From: Clostridiales bacterium
Lineage (GTDB): Bacteria; Bacillota; Clostridia; Lachnospirales; Lachnospiraceae
Direction of reading: 5' to 3'
DNA: 16,925 nucleotides
NCBI GenBank assembly: GCA_019423835.1
Contig: JAHZAR010000030.1
Location: 7,999 to 24,923 of the forward strand
Part shown: positions 1-8,256 of the stretch, in pieces
Layout: every line of letters starts with the position of its first letter
Numbering within the stretch: position 1 is the stretch's first letter
Position numbers and translations under genes: made by a program
The notes under the pieces: generated by a model
Databases searched by the model: none
The model's input: only the letters and a program-made list of their open reading frames with translations
Told to the model about the DNA's origin: nothing

Positions 1-21
1 TGGAACGGATGCCCTCACCTG

Positions 22-30
22 TGTTATACT
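22..30 (+). promoter_or_regulatory. possible extended -10 promoter element before the GDPD gene
   Basis: TGTTATACT is a good extended -10 element (TGN followed by TATACT at 25-30). The region where a -35 box would lie (about 2-7) does not match TTGACA. Transcription would start near 37, leaving a leader of only about ten bases before the ATG at 48. It may therefore be a weak promoter or a chance match. Confidence 0.3.
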
Positions 31-47
31 AAAAAGTGGTGATAAAA

Positions 48-911
48 ATGGTATTGACAATTCCGATGATGCTGCCAGTTGTGATTCCCGGAATGATGAC
101 AGTTTCCTGTCTCTCGCTTTTCTACTGCATGAAGCCGGAGTCAGGAAGGAAGGAGCGGCTGGCTGATTTTGAAAAATACTACATAGCTCACAGAGGATTT
201 CACGACAATGAGGGAGGCTGCCCGGAAAACTCTCTTCCCGCCTTTCAGAGGGCGGCAGAGCTGGGGTACGGGATCGAGCTGGATGTGCAGCTCACGAAGG
301 ATAAGCGCCCTGTGGTGTTCCATGACTATGATTTAAAACGGGCAGCAGGGGCAGACAGAATGGTGGAGGACTTAACCTATGAGGAGCTTGAAACATACGG
401 ACTGTTCGGAACGAAAGAGCGTATCCCTCTGCTGGAAGAGGTGCTGAGCGCTGTGGACGGACGCGTTCCGCTGATTGTGGAGATTAAGGTGGAACGGAAA
501 TTCAGGGAAACCTGTGAGATCGTGGCAGCCTGCCTTGATCGCTACAGCGGCCTTTACTGTATGGAATCCTTCAGCCCGCTGGCGGTGAGATGGTTTAAGA
601 AAAACAGGCCTCAGGTGCTGAGGGGACAGCTTGCTACCAATCACAGACGGGAAGGGCTCAGAACACCCTGGCCGGTGGAGCCGGTGCTCACCAACTGCCT
701 GTTAAACGCATGGTGCGGACCGGATTTCATCGCTTACAACTGTCGCTTTTCAGAATCCCTGGCCGTTCGTCTGATGCGCAGGTTTCACAAGTGCAAGATG
801 GCAGCCTGGACCATCAGGAGCCAGAAGGATTTGGAAAAGCAGAGAAAACGGTTCGATCTGTTCATCTTTGACAGTTTCCGGCCGGAGGAGGAAGACAAAA
901 AAGAGGAGTGA
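48..911 (+). CDS. membrane-anchored glycerophosphodiester phosphodiesterase (GDPD family)
   Basis: Predicted to hydrolyse glycerophosphodiesters, releasing glycerol-3-phosphate and an alcohol. The 287-residue product starts with a hydrophobic segment (about residues 1-27), so the enzyme is probably tethered to the membrane. The GDPD domain follows: AHRG with the catalytic His-Arg (48-49), PENS (60-63), the metal-binding ELD (77-79), VFHD with the second catalytic His (about 92) and VEIK (144-147), ending in a WTI motif near the C-terminus. These match the GDPD metal and acid-base residues. The ATG at 48 is preceded by GGTGAT (38-43), a weak ribosome site. A GTG at 36 is in frame but has no site of its own. 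The next gene begins 50 bases downstream and may be co-transcribed. The true substrate (lipid head group or wall teichoic acid) cannot be told from sequence. Confidence 0.85.
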   Translation: MVLTIPMMLPVVIPGMMTVSCLSLFYCMKPESGRKERLADFEKYYIAHRGFHDNEGGCPENSLPAFQRAAELGYGIELDVQLTKDKRPVVFHDYDLKRAAGADRMVEDLTYEELETYGLFGTKERIPLLEEVLSAVDGRVPLIVEIKVERKFRETCEIVAACLDRYSGLYCMESFSPLAVRWFKKNRPQVLRGQLATNHRREGLRTPWPVEPVLTNCLLNAWCGPDFIAYNCRFSESLAVRLMRRFHKCKMAAWTIRSQKDLEKQRKRFDLFIFDSFRPEEEDKKEE

Positions 912-961
912 AAATACTTCTGCTGAGCGCAGAGACGCGGGACAAACAGGAGGTATGGAAA

Positions 962-1834
962 ATGGCAGTGGAATATGAGGGACAGATTTGCCGCCCGCCG
1001 ATGGAACGGGCATCGTTTATGCTTCCGGTGGCTGTGGGGTGCTCCTACAACCGCTGTATATTCTGCACACTGTTCAAGCATGTGTCCAGCCGTCTGCTTC
1101 CCATGGAGCAGATTGAGGCGGAACTTTTGAGAGTAAAAGGCCTTGGCGGAAACCCGGAACGGGTATTTCTGGGAGACGGAAATGCGTTTGGCCTTCCCAC
1201 AGAGAGGCTGCTTAAAATCCTCGACAGGATTCATGAAGCCTTTCCCGCATGCAGGGAAGTCAACATGGATGCCACGGTGACCAACATCCGGGAAAAGAGC
1301 GGCCAGGAACTGAGGGCCCTCTCCCGGGCGGGAGTGAAAGCTCTCTATCTGGGGATCGAGAGCGGAATGGCCGAGGTGCTGCGCTTCATGAAAAAAGACC
1401 ATACGCCGGAGGAGGCCTGCCGGGAGATTGGAAGGCTCAGGGAGCATGGGTTTTCCTACAACGCCCATCTGATGCTGGGGCTGGCCGGAAAGGGAAACGG
1501 ACAGAAAAACGCAGAGGAAACGGCCCGGTTCATAAACCGGACAGAACCGGATCGGATTATTAATTTTACTATCTTCCTGCACAGGGAGGCTCCTCTCTGG
1601 AGAGAAATAGAGAGGGGAACTTTTGTACCGGCTGGGGAGTATGAGAATCTGCTGGAGGAGAGGAGTCTGATTGAACAGATCGGGGACTTTCCCCTTCTCT
1701 ATGACGGCTTTCACGATAACATTGAAGTCAGGACCCGGGGAAGACTCCCGCAGGACAGGGAGAGAATGCTCGCCCATCTGGACCAGGCGGCAGAACGCTG
1801 CATGTATGAAAAGAGAAACACGAAAAAGGATTGA
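962..1834 (+). CDS. radical SAM protein with CX4CX2C cluster motif
   Basis: A 290-residue radical SAM enzyme of unknown substrate. The iron-sulfur motif GCSYNRCIFC has cysteines 27, 32 and 35, spaced CX4CX2C rather than the canonical CX3CX2C. This spacing fits a clostridial COG1032-like subgroup whose members begin with a YEG..RPP..E sequence, also seen here (residues 5-15). FLGDGNAF (about 80-87) and LYLGIESG (about 136-143) follow the usual beta-strand pattern of the SAM-binding barrel. There is no B12-binding domain and no C-terminal extra cluster. The start at 962 is chosen because AGGAGGT (948-954) sits 7 bases upstream. An in-frame GTG at 908 overlaps the preceding stop but lies too close to its purine tract. 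The TGA stop is embedded in the next promoter's -35 box. Confidence 0.85.
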   Translation: MAVEYEGQICRPPMERASFMLPVAVGCSYNRCIFCTLFKHVSSRLLPMEQIEAELLRVKGLGGNPERVFLGDGNAFGLPTERLLKILDRIHEAFPACREVNMDATVTNIREKSGQELRALSRAGVKALYLGIESGMAEVLRFMKKDHTPEEACREIGRLREHGFSYNAHLMLGLAGKGNGQKNAEETARFINRTEPDRIINFTIFLHREAPLWREIERGTFVPAGEYENLLEERSLIEQIGDFPLLYDGFHDNIEVRTRGRLPQDRERMLAHLDQAAERCMYEKRNTKKD

Positions 1835-1858
1835 AATTCTGACGAAATCTGTTACAAT
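1831..1858 (+). promoter_or_regulatory. strong sigma-A-type promoter of the peptide ABC transporter operon
   Basis: TTGAAA (1831-1836), a 16-base spacer, then TACAAT (1853-1858) preceded by TG (1850-1851), giving an extended -10. The -35 box contains the TGA stop of the radical SAM gene. Transcription should begin near 1865, about 48 bases before the ATG at 1913. Confidence 0.7.
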
Positions 1859-1912
1859 GTAGAGGACAATTAAATAATGAGAGAATATTACAGATCACGA
1901 GAGGAAAAAATA

Positions 1913-3484
1913 ATGAAAAAGAAGAAGATTCTTTTGGGTTTGACGACACTTTTCGTATCTGCTGCACTCTGCGCGTGCGGTGGCGGCAAGAATGGAGAAG
2001 GATCCTCGGCGGCGGGACAGAATGAAGCATCCACCGCAGAAGAAGGTAATACTCTTTCAGAAGGAACACCCAAAGCAGGCGGAAGTGTTGTGGTAGGCAT
2101 GACACACGACCTGGCTAGTCTTGACCCCCACGCTACAACGGACGCAGGAACTAGAGATGTGGTTTTCAATTTGTACGAAGGGCTTGTGAAGCCCGCCCCG
2201 GACGGCAGTTTGATACCGGCAGTGGCCAGTGATTATGAGATCTCAGAGGATGCGAAGACCTATACCTTCACCCTCAGGGACGGCATCACTTTCCACGACG
2301 GAACTCCTGTGACAGCCGAGGACGTCAAATATTCCATTGATCGATGTGCGGAGGCCAATCAGGGCTCCGCTTTTTCTATGCTCTCTGAAGTGGCCGTGAA
2401 GGATGAAAAGACTATTGAGGTGAAGCTGAATGAGAGCTATTCCGAGTTCCTGGCAGATCTCTCCCAGGCTTATATTATTCCTGCCGCCAATGAGGATCCG
2501 GCAGGACATCCCATCGGAACCGGCCCGTTCCAGTTTGTGTCCTATACGCCGGGCCAGTCAGTTGTCCTTGCAAAATACGACGGCTACTGGCAGGAGGGAC
2601 TTCCTTATCTGGATGAGGTAACCTTTAAGATTACGGCTGATGTGGACACCGCGTTTATGGAGCTTCAGGCAGGTACGATAGACATCCTGAAATATTTAAA
2701 CAGCGCTCAGGTGCAGACCTTAAATGACAGCTTTAGGGTGGAAAACGGAAGTATGAACCTGGTTCAGGCCATGTTTTTGAACAACGCCTACGAACCGCTC
2801 TCCAAAAAGGAGGTAAGACAGGCTCTGTGCTATGCGGTGGACCGGGATGCGATCAACCAGTTCCTGTTCGGAGGAAAGAGCCATCTGATCGGTTCCCACA
2901 TGATTCCGAATATGGCTGTGTACTACGAGCCTGAGGCAGAGAAAGTCTACAGCTATGATCCGGCAAAGGCGAAGGAGCTGTTGACAGAGGCAGGCTATCC
3001 GGACGGCTTTGATCTGGAGATCACGGTGCCGAGCTCCTACTCCCAGCATGTGGATACCGCCCAGATTATTGTGGAGGAGTTAAGCCAGATCGGGGTGAAT
3101 GCCACGATCAACCAGGTCGAGTGGAGTACCTGGCTCAGCGATGTGTACACAGATGGAAAGTTTGAGGCTACAGTGATCGGGTTTGACGGAACTCTTGCGC
3201 CGAACGACTGGCTGATGAAGTACACAACGGACAATAAGAAAAATTTTATGCACTATTCAAATCCAGAATATGATGAGACATTCACCAGGGCCTATACTAC
3301 AGTGGATGCGGCTGAGAAGGAGGCCCTCTACAAGGAGGCTCAGATGATACTGGCAGAGGATGCTGCCGCTGTGTATATTCAGGATCCGGCCAACTTTGTG
3401 GCAGTGAATAAAAGGCTTGGAGGATATACCTTCTATCCGACAGCGGGCGATGATATGTCCCTGGTATATGAAATCGGAGAGTAG
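1913..3484 (+). CDS. ABC transporter substrate-binding lipoprotein, peptide/nickel family (SBP_bac_5)
   Basis: Extracellular ligand-binding lipoprotein of an Opp/Dpp-type importer, 523 residues, the usual length for the family. A lysine-rich N-terminus and hydrophobic stretch lead to the lipobox LCAC with the lipidated Cys at about 22, followed by a Gly/Ser/Glu-rich linker. The mature part carries the family pattern: VVVGMTHDLASLDPH, NLYEGLV, YTFTLRDGITFHDG.PVTAEDV and IGTGPFQF. The ATG at 1913 has AGAGGA (1900-1905) 7 bases upstream. An in-frame ATG at 1877 would put extra charged residues before the signal peptide and is less likely. It is the first gene of the transporter operon and is followed by a hairpin. 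Ligand unknown: peptides are the default for the family, but the downstream steroid dehydrogenase makes other substrates worth considering. Confidence 0.93.
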   Translation: MKKKKILLGLTTLFVSAALCACGGGKNGEGSSAAGQNEASTAEEGNTLSEGTPKAGGSVVVGMTHDLASLDPHATTDAGTRDVVFNLYEGLVKPAPDGSLIPAVASDYEISEDAKTYTFTLRDGITFHDGTPVTAEDVKYSIDRCAEANQGSAFSMLSEVAVKDEKTIEVKLNESYSEFLADLSQAYIIPAANEDPAGHPIGTGPFQFVSYTPGQSVVLAKYDGYWQEGLPYLDEVTFKITADVDTAFMELQAGTIDILKYLNSAQVQTLNDSFRVENGSMNLVQAMFLNNAYEPLSKKEVRQALCYAVDRDAINQFLFGGKSHLIGSHMIPNMAVYYEPEAEKVYSYDPAKAKELLTEAGYPDGFDLEITVPSSYSQHVDTAQIIVEELSQIGVNATINQVEWSTWLSDVYTDGKFEATVIGFDGTLAPNDWLMKYTTDNKKNFMHYSNPEYDETFTRAYTTVDAAEKEALYKEAQMILAEDAAAVYIQDPANFVAVNKRLGGYTFYPTAGDDMSLVYEIGE

Positions 3485-3531
3485 GAGAAGCCGGACAGCA
3501 GCCGGATCCGTCTGAAAAAATGAAAAAGCAG

Positions 3532-3570
3532 GCCGGGCAGAAGGGGAAAAGGCAGAACCCTCTGCCTGGC
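3532..3570 (+). promoter_or_regulatory. intercistronic stem-loop between binding protein and permease genes
   Basis: GGCAGA (3551-3556) and TCTGCC (3561-3566) form a perfect 6-bp stem with loop ACCC. Alternatively GCCGGGCAG (3532-3540) pairs with CTGCCTGGC (3562-3570), one pair being G-U. No T-run follows, so this is not a standard terminator. It more likely stabilises or trims the transcript so that the binding protein is made in excess over the permeases, as is common in such operons (inference). Confidence 0.45.
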
Positions 3571-3608
3571 TCACAAAAAACAAGGCAGTGAATTGCCGGA
3601 GGATATCG

Positions 3609-4553
3609 ATGAAATACTTTTTTAAGAAACTGGTTACTCTCATTATCACATTGTTGCTGATATCTCTTCTCACATTCACTGCTTTTTCTGTTATTCCGGG
3701 GGATGCGGCTTTGACGCGTCTGGGAGAGGATGCGACAGAAGAGCAGATTGAAGCATTCAGGGAAGAATACGGGCTGAACGATCCGCTGCCGGTCAGATAT
3801 GGAAACTGGCTGTCAGGTGCGGTGAGAGGAGATTTTGGAGACTCCTACTATTATGACAACATGACAGTGAGCGGGCTTTTAGCAGACAGGCTTCCGGTGA
3901 CGGTTCTGCTGGCAGCGGTTTCCCTTGTGATGATTCTGGTCTGTTCTGTGCCTCTGGGACTTCTGTGTGCCAGAGGAGCAGGTGGCGCCCTCGATCATGC
4001 AGTGAACGGAACCCTTCAGGCAGTGATGGCGGTCCCATCCTTTTTCCTGGGCATTATCCTGACCTATGTATGCGGACTGGTTCTCAAGTGGTTTCAGCCG
4101 GGACAGTTCGTGGCACCGTCGGAGAGCCTTTGGAAGGCAGTTTCCTATCTGGTATTTCCGGCTGCAGCCGTGGCTCTTCCCAAAATTGCCATGGTGGTAA
4201 AGTTTCTGAGAAATTCCGTGCTGTCCGAACTTTCCAGGGACTATGTGCGCACGGCAAGGAGCAGGGGAAACAGCAGCAGAAGAATTCTGTACGTCCATGT
4301 GCTGAAGAATGCCCTGATCCCCGTCATCACCTTTGTGGCCATGGTGGTGGCTGAGATTCTGGCGGGAAGTATTATTGTGGAGCAGGTGTTCAGTGTCCCC
4401 GGAGTGGGAAGGCTTCTGATCAGTTCGATCTCAAACAGAGACTATCCGATTGTGCAGGCGGTTGTTATGTATGTGACGCTTGTGGTAGTGCTTGTCAATT
4501 TCCTGGTGGATATGATGTACCAGCTTCTGGATCCCAGGGTCAGGACATCTTAA
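3609..4553 (+). CDS. ABC transporter permease, DppB/OppB family
   Basis: First inner-membrane permease of the Dpp/Opp-type importer, 314 residues. It has an N-terminal membrane helix (about 5-28), the VIPGDA sequence and the EYGLNDPLPVRYGNWL region typical of DppB/OppB, then further helices. The ATPase-contacting EAA loop reads DYVRTARSRG, then RILYVHVLKNALIPV. The end LLDPRVR is the usual C-terminus of the family. The ATG at 3609 has GGAGG (3598-3602) 6 bases upstream. A GTG at 3588 in the same frame has no ribosome site. The stop is 38 bases before the partner permease. It forms the heterodimeric channel with that partner. Confidence 0.92.
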   Translation: MKYFFKKLVTLIITLLLISLLTFTAFSVIPGDAALTRLGEDATEEQIEAFREEYGLNDPLPVRYGNWLSGAVRGDFGDSYYYDNMTVSGLLADRLPVTVLLAAVSLVMILVCSVPLGLLCARGAGGALDHAVNGTLQAVMAVPSFFLGIILTYVCGLVLKWFQPGQFVAPSESLWKAVSYLVFPAAAVALPKIAMVVKFLRNSVLSELSRDYVRTARSRGNSSRRILYVHVLKNALIPVITFVAMVVAEILAGSIIVEQVFSVPGVGRLLISSISNRDYPIVQAVVMYVTLVVVLVNFLVDMMYQLLDPRVRTS

Positions 4554-4591
4554 ACAGAGTCATATGATTTACGTCACAGAGGAGAGAAAAC

Positions 4592-5392
4592 GTGAAAAAG
4601 AAACGAAACTGGAATTTAATCCTGGGGCTGTCACTCACCCTGTTTTTTCTGGCAGCCGCCATTTTAGGGCAGTTCTGGACTCCCTATCCGCCCACACAGA
4701 TGGATGCCCTGCAGGTAAACCTGGCTCCGTGCCCGGCTCATCCCATGGGAACAGATAATTTCGGAAGAGATATCTTAAGCCGCGTGATGAACGGCAGCGG
4801 CAATACCTTTTTTGTGGCAGTCTGCACAGTCCTGATAGGAGGGGTGATCGGCACAGCGGCAGGTGCCCTGACCGGCTACTACGGAGGCTTTCTGGACAAT
4901 GCGCTGATGCGGGTCAGCGACATAATTCTGAGCTTTCCGAGCGTTCTGCTGGCTCTTCTTTTTATCAGCCTGATGGGGCCGGGAAAATACAACATCATCC
5001 TGGCTCTCGGGATCCTGTTTATCCCTGTGTTTGCGAGGATTGTCAGGAGCGAGGTAATCCGCTGCCGGGAGCTTGACTTTGTAAAGAGCGCCAGGGTGAT
5101 GGGGGTGGGAAATCTGAGGATTATCTTCGTTCACATTCTTCCCAATGCGTCAGTCAGCATCCTTACGACAGCAGCCATAGCCTTTAACAATGCTGTTCTC
5201 TCTGAAGCAGGCATGAGCTATCTGGGGCTGGGCGTACAGCCGCCGGAACCGAGCCTTGGCAGAATGCTCTCAGAGGCCCAATCCTATCTGTTCGGGACGC
5301 CCTGGTACGCCATTTTCCCAGGTGTTGCGATCATTCTGATCATTCTCGGCTTTTCCATGACAGGGGAAGGGCTCAGGCAGCTTCAGCAGTAA
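4592..5392 (+). CDS. ABC transporter permease, DppC/OppC family
   Basis: Second permease subunit, 266 residues. A single helix at the N-terminus (about 9-27) is followed by the extracytoplasmic PHPMGTDNFGRDI-like signature (here AHPMGTDNFGRDILSRV), the hallmark of DppC/OppC. The remaining helices include the EAA loop DFVKSARVMG with HILPNAS, and the family ending GEGLRQ. The start is GTG at 4592 with AGGAG (4580-4584) 7 bases upstream. An ATG at 4564 lies in a different frame. A roughly 105-base spacer with repeated CAGGCAG-like words, but no clear terminator, separates it from the ATPase gene. Confidence 0.92.
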   Translation: MKKKRNWNLILGLSLTLFFLAAAILGQFWTPYPPTQMDALQVNLAPCPAHPMGTDNFGRDILSRVMNGSGNTFFVAVCTVLIGGVIGTAAGALTGYYGGFLDNALMRVSDIILSFPSVLLALLFISLMGPGKYNIILALGILFIPVFARIVRSEVIRCRELDFVKSARVMGVGNLRIIFVHILPNASVSILTTAAIAFNNAVLSEAGMSYLGLGVQPPEPSLGRMLSEAQSYLFGTPWYAIFPGVAIILIILGFSMTGEGLRQLQQ

Positions 5393-5497
5393 CAGATGCA
5401 GGCAGCGAGGCAGCCGGACGGGAACAGGCAGAACACGAACAGCAGGCAGAAGTGCCGCAGGCAACAGCAAAAATGCAGATAAAAAGCAGGTATGAAC

Positions 5498-7366
5498 ATG
5501 ACAGAGTACAGAAAGACACAGACCAGAACAGGCGGGAAAGACGGAAGCAAAAAGCAGGTTCTTGCCATGGTTAGGGATCTGTCAGTGGAATTTAATGACA
5601 ATGGGCCGGATACGGAGGTTGTGAAAGGAATCAGCTTCCCCATCTATGAGGGGGAGATATTGGGAGTGGTGGGAGAGAGCGGATCTGGAAAATCCATGAC
5701 GGCTCTTGCCCTGATGGGCCTTCTGCCGGAGCATGCAAAGGCAGAGGGAGGAAGGATTGAATTTTCCAAAAGGGACGGGGAGACAGTGGATCTGCTCAGG
5801 ATCTCCCAAAAGGAGATGCAGCAAATTCAGGGCCGTGAAATTGCCATGGTGTTTCAGGAGCCGATGACCTCCCTGAATCCTGTCATGAAAATTGGAAGGC
5901 AGGTGGGGGAGAACCTGGAGCTGCACACAGAGCTTACGAGAGAGGAGATCCGGGAACGGTCTGTTCAGGCTCTGACCCAGGTAGGTCTCTCTGAGGCAGA
6001 GGCGCTTTTGGAACGGTATCCTCATGAGCTGTCGGGCGGGATGCGCCAGAGGGTTATGATTGCCCAGGCGATGATCGCTTCTCCCAGACTCCTGATTGCA
6101 GATGAACCTACCACTGCCCTGGATGTCATTGTGCAGGCACAGATCCTGAAGCTGCTGCGCAGGATTCATGAGGAACAGAACACCTCCATTCTTTTCATCT
6201 CCCATGACTTGAATGTAATCAGGGAGATCTGCGACCGTGTTCTCGTTATTTACAAGGGGGTGATTGTGGAGGAGGGGGAGGTCAGCCGGGTGCTGAACCA
6301 CCCTCAGCATGAATACACGAAACGCCTGGTGGCCTCCATCCCCCAGGCAGGCAAAGAGACGGGAAGCGGGAAGGAGATTCTGAACATCTCCCACCTGGAT
6401 GTGTACTACAGGGAGGGAGGGGGTATTTTTAAGAAGCCTTCCAGAAAGCATGTCCTCTGCAATGTTAATCTCACGGTGAAGGAGGGAGAAATACTGGGCA
6501 TTGTGGGGGAGAGCGGCTGTGGAAAATCCACCCTCTCAAAAACAATTGTAGGGCTTAACAGGGATTACTCCGGTGTGATTCAGACAGAGGGGGAGCTGCA
6601 TCCGCAGATGGTATTCCAGGATCCCTTCGGTTCCCTGAATCCTGCCAGGAAAATCGGGTGGATTCTTGAGGAACCCCTGCGCCTGAGAGGAATCCGCGAC
6701 AGGGGAGAGCGCCGCAGACTGGCTGAGGAAATGCTGGTAAAGATAGGCCTTGACGAGTCATTCTACAGCCGGCGTCCCCGGGAGCTTTCAGGGGGACAGA
6801 GGCAGAGAATCAGCATCGGTGCGGCTCTGCTTGCCGATTCCAGGCTGCTGGTGGCAGATGAGCCGGTATCTGCACTGGATGTAACCGTGCAGTCTCAGAT
6901 ATTGAAACTCCTGCTGGACATCCACGAGGAGAAAAAAAACACCCTTCTGTTTGTGAGCCACGATTTGAATATTGTGCGCCGAATCTGCCACAGGGTAGCT
7001 GTTCTGTATCTGGGAGAGATTGTGGAATCAGGGGATGTGGAGGAAATTTACAGAAATCCCTGCCATCCGTACACCAGACTGCTGCTGGAATCCTCTCTGG
7101 GGGGAGAGGAGAAAAAGGGAGCAGCCATGCATTTTACCTCTGATATCGGGGAAACCTTTGGAAGAGAGAGCGCAGGCTGCCCGTTCTGTCCCAGGTGCCC
7201 GGAACGGACAGAGGAGTGCGGGAGTGCGAGGCCGGATGTGATAAGGCTGGGAGCCGCCCATGAGGTGAAATGTTTCCTGTTTCAGGGAGAGAAAGCCTCT
7301 GGAGCGGAAAATGGAAACATTTCAGGCAATCCGATAATAAACAAAAGCGCATCATATAAAATATAA
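5498..7366 (+). CDS. fused dual-ATPase subunit of peptide-type ABC importer (DppD-DppF fusion)
   Basis: One 622-residue chain holding both nucleotide-binding domains. Domain 1: Walker A GESGSGKS (about 59-66), Q-loop FQEP, signature LSGGMRQRV (about 178-186), Walker B LLIADEP, H-loop SHD. Domain 2: Walker A GESGCGKS (about 337-344), Q-loop FQDP, LSGGQRQRI (about 430-438), Walker B LLVADEP, H-loop SHD. Both sets of catalytic residues look intact. Domain 2 ends with the oligopeptide-transporter C-terminal region, including a cysteine cluster CPFCPRCP and two further Cys. In E. coli these are two separate genes. The start at 5498 is preferred because AGCAGG (5485-5490) lies 7 bases upstream. An ATG at 5492 is also in frame. 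The AT-rich 3' end lacks a terminator before the dehydrogenase gene. Confidence 0.93.
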   Translation: MTEYRKTQTRTGGKDGSKKQVLAMVRDLSVEFNDNGPDTEVVKGISFPIYEGEILGVVGESGSGKSMTALALMGLLPEHAKAEGGRIEFSKRDGETVDLLRISQKEMQQIQGREIAMVFQEPMTSLNPVMKIGRQVGENLELHTELTREEIRERSVQALTQVGLSEAEALLERYPHELSGGMRQRVMIAQAMIASPRLLIADEPTTALDVIVQAQILKLLRRIHEEQNTSILFISHDLNVIREICDRVLVIYKGVIVEEGEVSRVLNHPQHEYTKRLVASIPQAGKETGSGKEILNISHLDVYYREGGGIFKKPSRKHVLCNVNLTVKEGEILGIVGESGCGKSTLSKTIVGLNRDYSGVIQTEGELHPQMVFQDPFGSLNPARKIGWILEEPLRLRGIRDRGERRRLAEEMLVKIGLDESFYSRRPRELSGGQRQRISIGAALLADSRLLVADEPVSALDVTVQSQILKLLLDIHEEKKNTLLFVSHDLNIVRRICHRVAVLYLGEIVESGDVEEIYRNPCHPYTRLLLESSLGGEEKKGAAMHFTSDIGETFGRESAGCPFCPRCPERTEECGSARPDVIRLGAAHEVKCFLFQGEKASGAENGNISGNPIINKSASYKI

Positions 7367-7434
7367 GCGTATAAAAAAACGTGTACCAGACAGGAATCTG
7401 CAGCTGGAGAAGCAGAAAAAGAAAGGAGAAGCTT

Positions 7435-8238
7435 ATGAATGTAAAAGGGAAAACTGCCATTGTCACTGCATCTACGAGGGGAATCGGCTGGGCCTGTGTG
7501 AAGGCACTGGCGGCGGAGGGAGCGATTGTCTACATGGCTGCCAGGAACCGGGAGGCTGCTGAGCAGAGGATTGAAGAGCTGGCCGGCCAGGGACTCCCGG
7601 TGAAATGGGTATACTGTGATGCATCAGTGAAGGAATCCTATGCTTCCATGGTCAGGGAAGTGGAGGCTGCCGAGGGAAGAATCGATATTCTGGTAAATAA
7701 TTTTGGAACATCCAATCCCAAGACGGATCTGGACATCGAGCAGACGGCGTATGAAGATTTTATGAACACCCTGGATCTGAACCTGGCCAGCGTGTACCTC
7801 TCCGTCCAGGCGGTGCTGCCGGTTATGAAGAAGCAGGGAGGCGGAAGCATCGTGAATATCAGCTCGATCGGGGGACAGCTCCCGGATGTGGCAAGAATCG
7901 GTTACGCGGTGAGCAAGGATGCCATCATTTATCTCTCAAAAAATATTGCGCTTCAGGAAGGAAGAAACGGAATCCGGGTCAATGTGGTCTGCCCGGGGCA
8001 GACGGCCACAGATGCCGTGAAGGGAAATATGTCGGAGGCCTTCCAGGAGCTGTTTCTGCGCCACACGCCGATCAGAAGAATGGGAACACCGGAGGAGATT
8101 GCCGCCGCTGTTCTGTATTTTGCCAGCGAGGAGGCTGCCTATACCACAGGGCAGGTTCTCTCTGTCTCAGGAGGCTTCGGAATGGGAACTCCTGTCTATG
8201 GGGATTTGATGGGACTTTCAGCAGAAAACCGCCATTAG
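7435..8238 (+). CDS. hdhA: short-chain dehydrogenase, probable NADP-dependent 7alpha-hydroxysteroid dehydrogenase
   Basis: A 267-residue classical SDR. The cofactor motif is TASTRGIG (11-18) in place of TGxxxGxG, with Arg38 after strand 2 favouring NADP. NNFG (88-91) replaces the common NNAG. The catalytic set is Asn116, Ser144 (NISS), Tyr157 and Lys161 (Y-x3-K). Several unusual features (TASTRGIG, AIVYM.AR, GRIDILVNNFG, SIVNISS.GG..PD..RI.Y, and the ending VSGGFG.GTP.YGDL) agree with my memory of clostridial bile acid 7alpha-HSDHs, including that of C. scindens. These oxidise the 7alpha-hydroxyl of cholate and chenodeoxycholate to 7-oxo bile acids in the cytoplasm. The ATG has AAGGAG (7423-7428) 6 bases upstream. 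It lies 68 bases after the ABC transporter with no terminator between, so it is probably co-transcribed. TATAAA at 7355-7360 could be an internal -10 but has no -35. Function is by resemblance; another hydroxysteroid or ketone substrate is possible. Confidence 0.72.
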   Translation: MNVKGKTAIVTASTRGIGWACVKALAAEGAIVYMAARNREAAEQRIEELAGQGLPVKWVYCDASVKESYASMVREVEAAEGRIDILVNNFGTSNPKTDLDIEQTAYEDFMNTLDLNLASVYLSVQAVLPVMKKQGGGSIVNISSIGGQLPDVARIGYAVSKDAIIYLSKNIALQEGRNGIRVNVVCPGQTATDAVKGNMSEAFQELFLRHTPIRRMGTPEEIAAAVLYFASEEAAYTTGQVLSVSGGFGMGTPVYGDLMGLSAENRH

Positions 8239-8256
8239 GGACATAATTCAGAGCTA

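Noticed and set aside
54..82. TTGACA at 54-59 as a promoter -35 box
   Set aside because: It lies inside the GDPD coding sequence, and no -10-like hexamer is found 16-18 bases downstream.
908..961. GTG start at 908 for the radical SAM protein, overlapping the GDPD stop
   Set aside because: The purine tract is only one base from this GTG, while the ATG at 962 has AGGAGGT at ideal spacing and matches the family's N-terminus.
785..1777. 330-codon open frame on the minus strand opposite the radical SAM gene
   Set aside because: It has no recognisable domain, its composition is that of a reverse-complement shadow, and the + strand frame has clear radical SAM motifs and a ribosome site.
5582..6451. 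289-codon minus-strand open frame opposite the first ATPase domain
   Set aside because: Antisense of a well-supported ABC ATPase; the His/Leu/Pro/Gln-rich translation has no motif.
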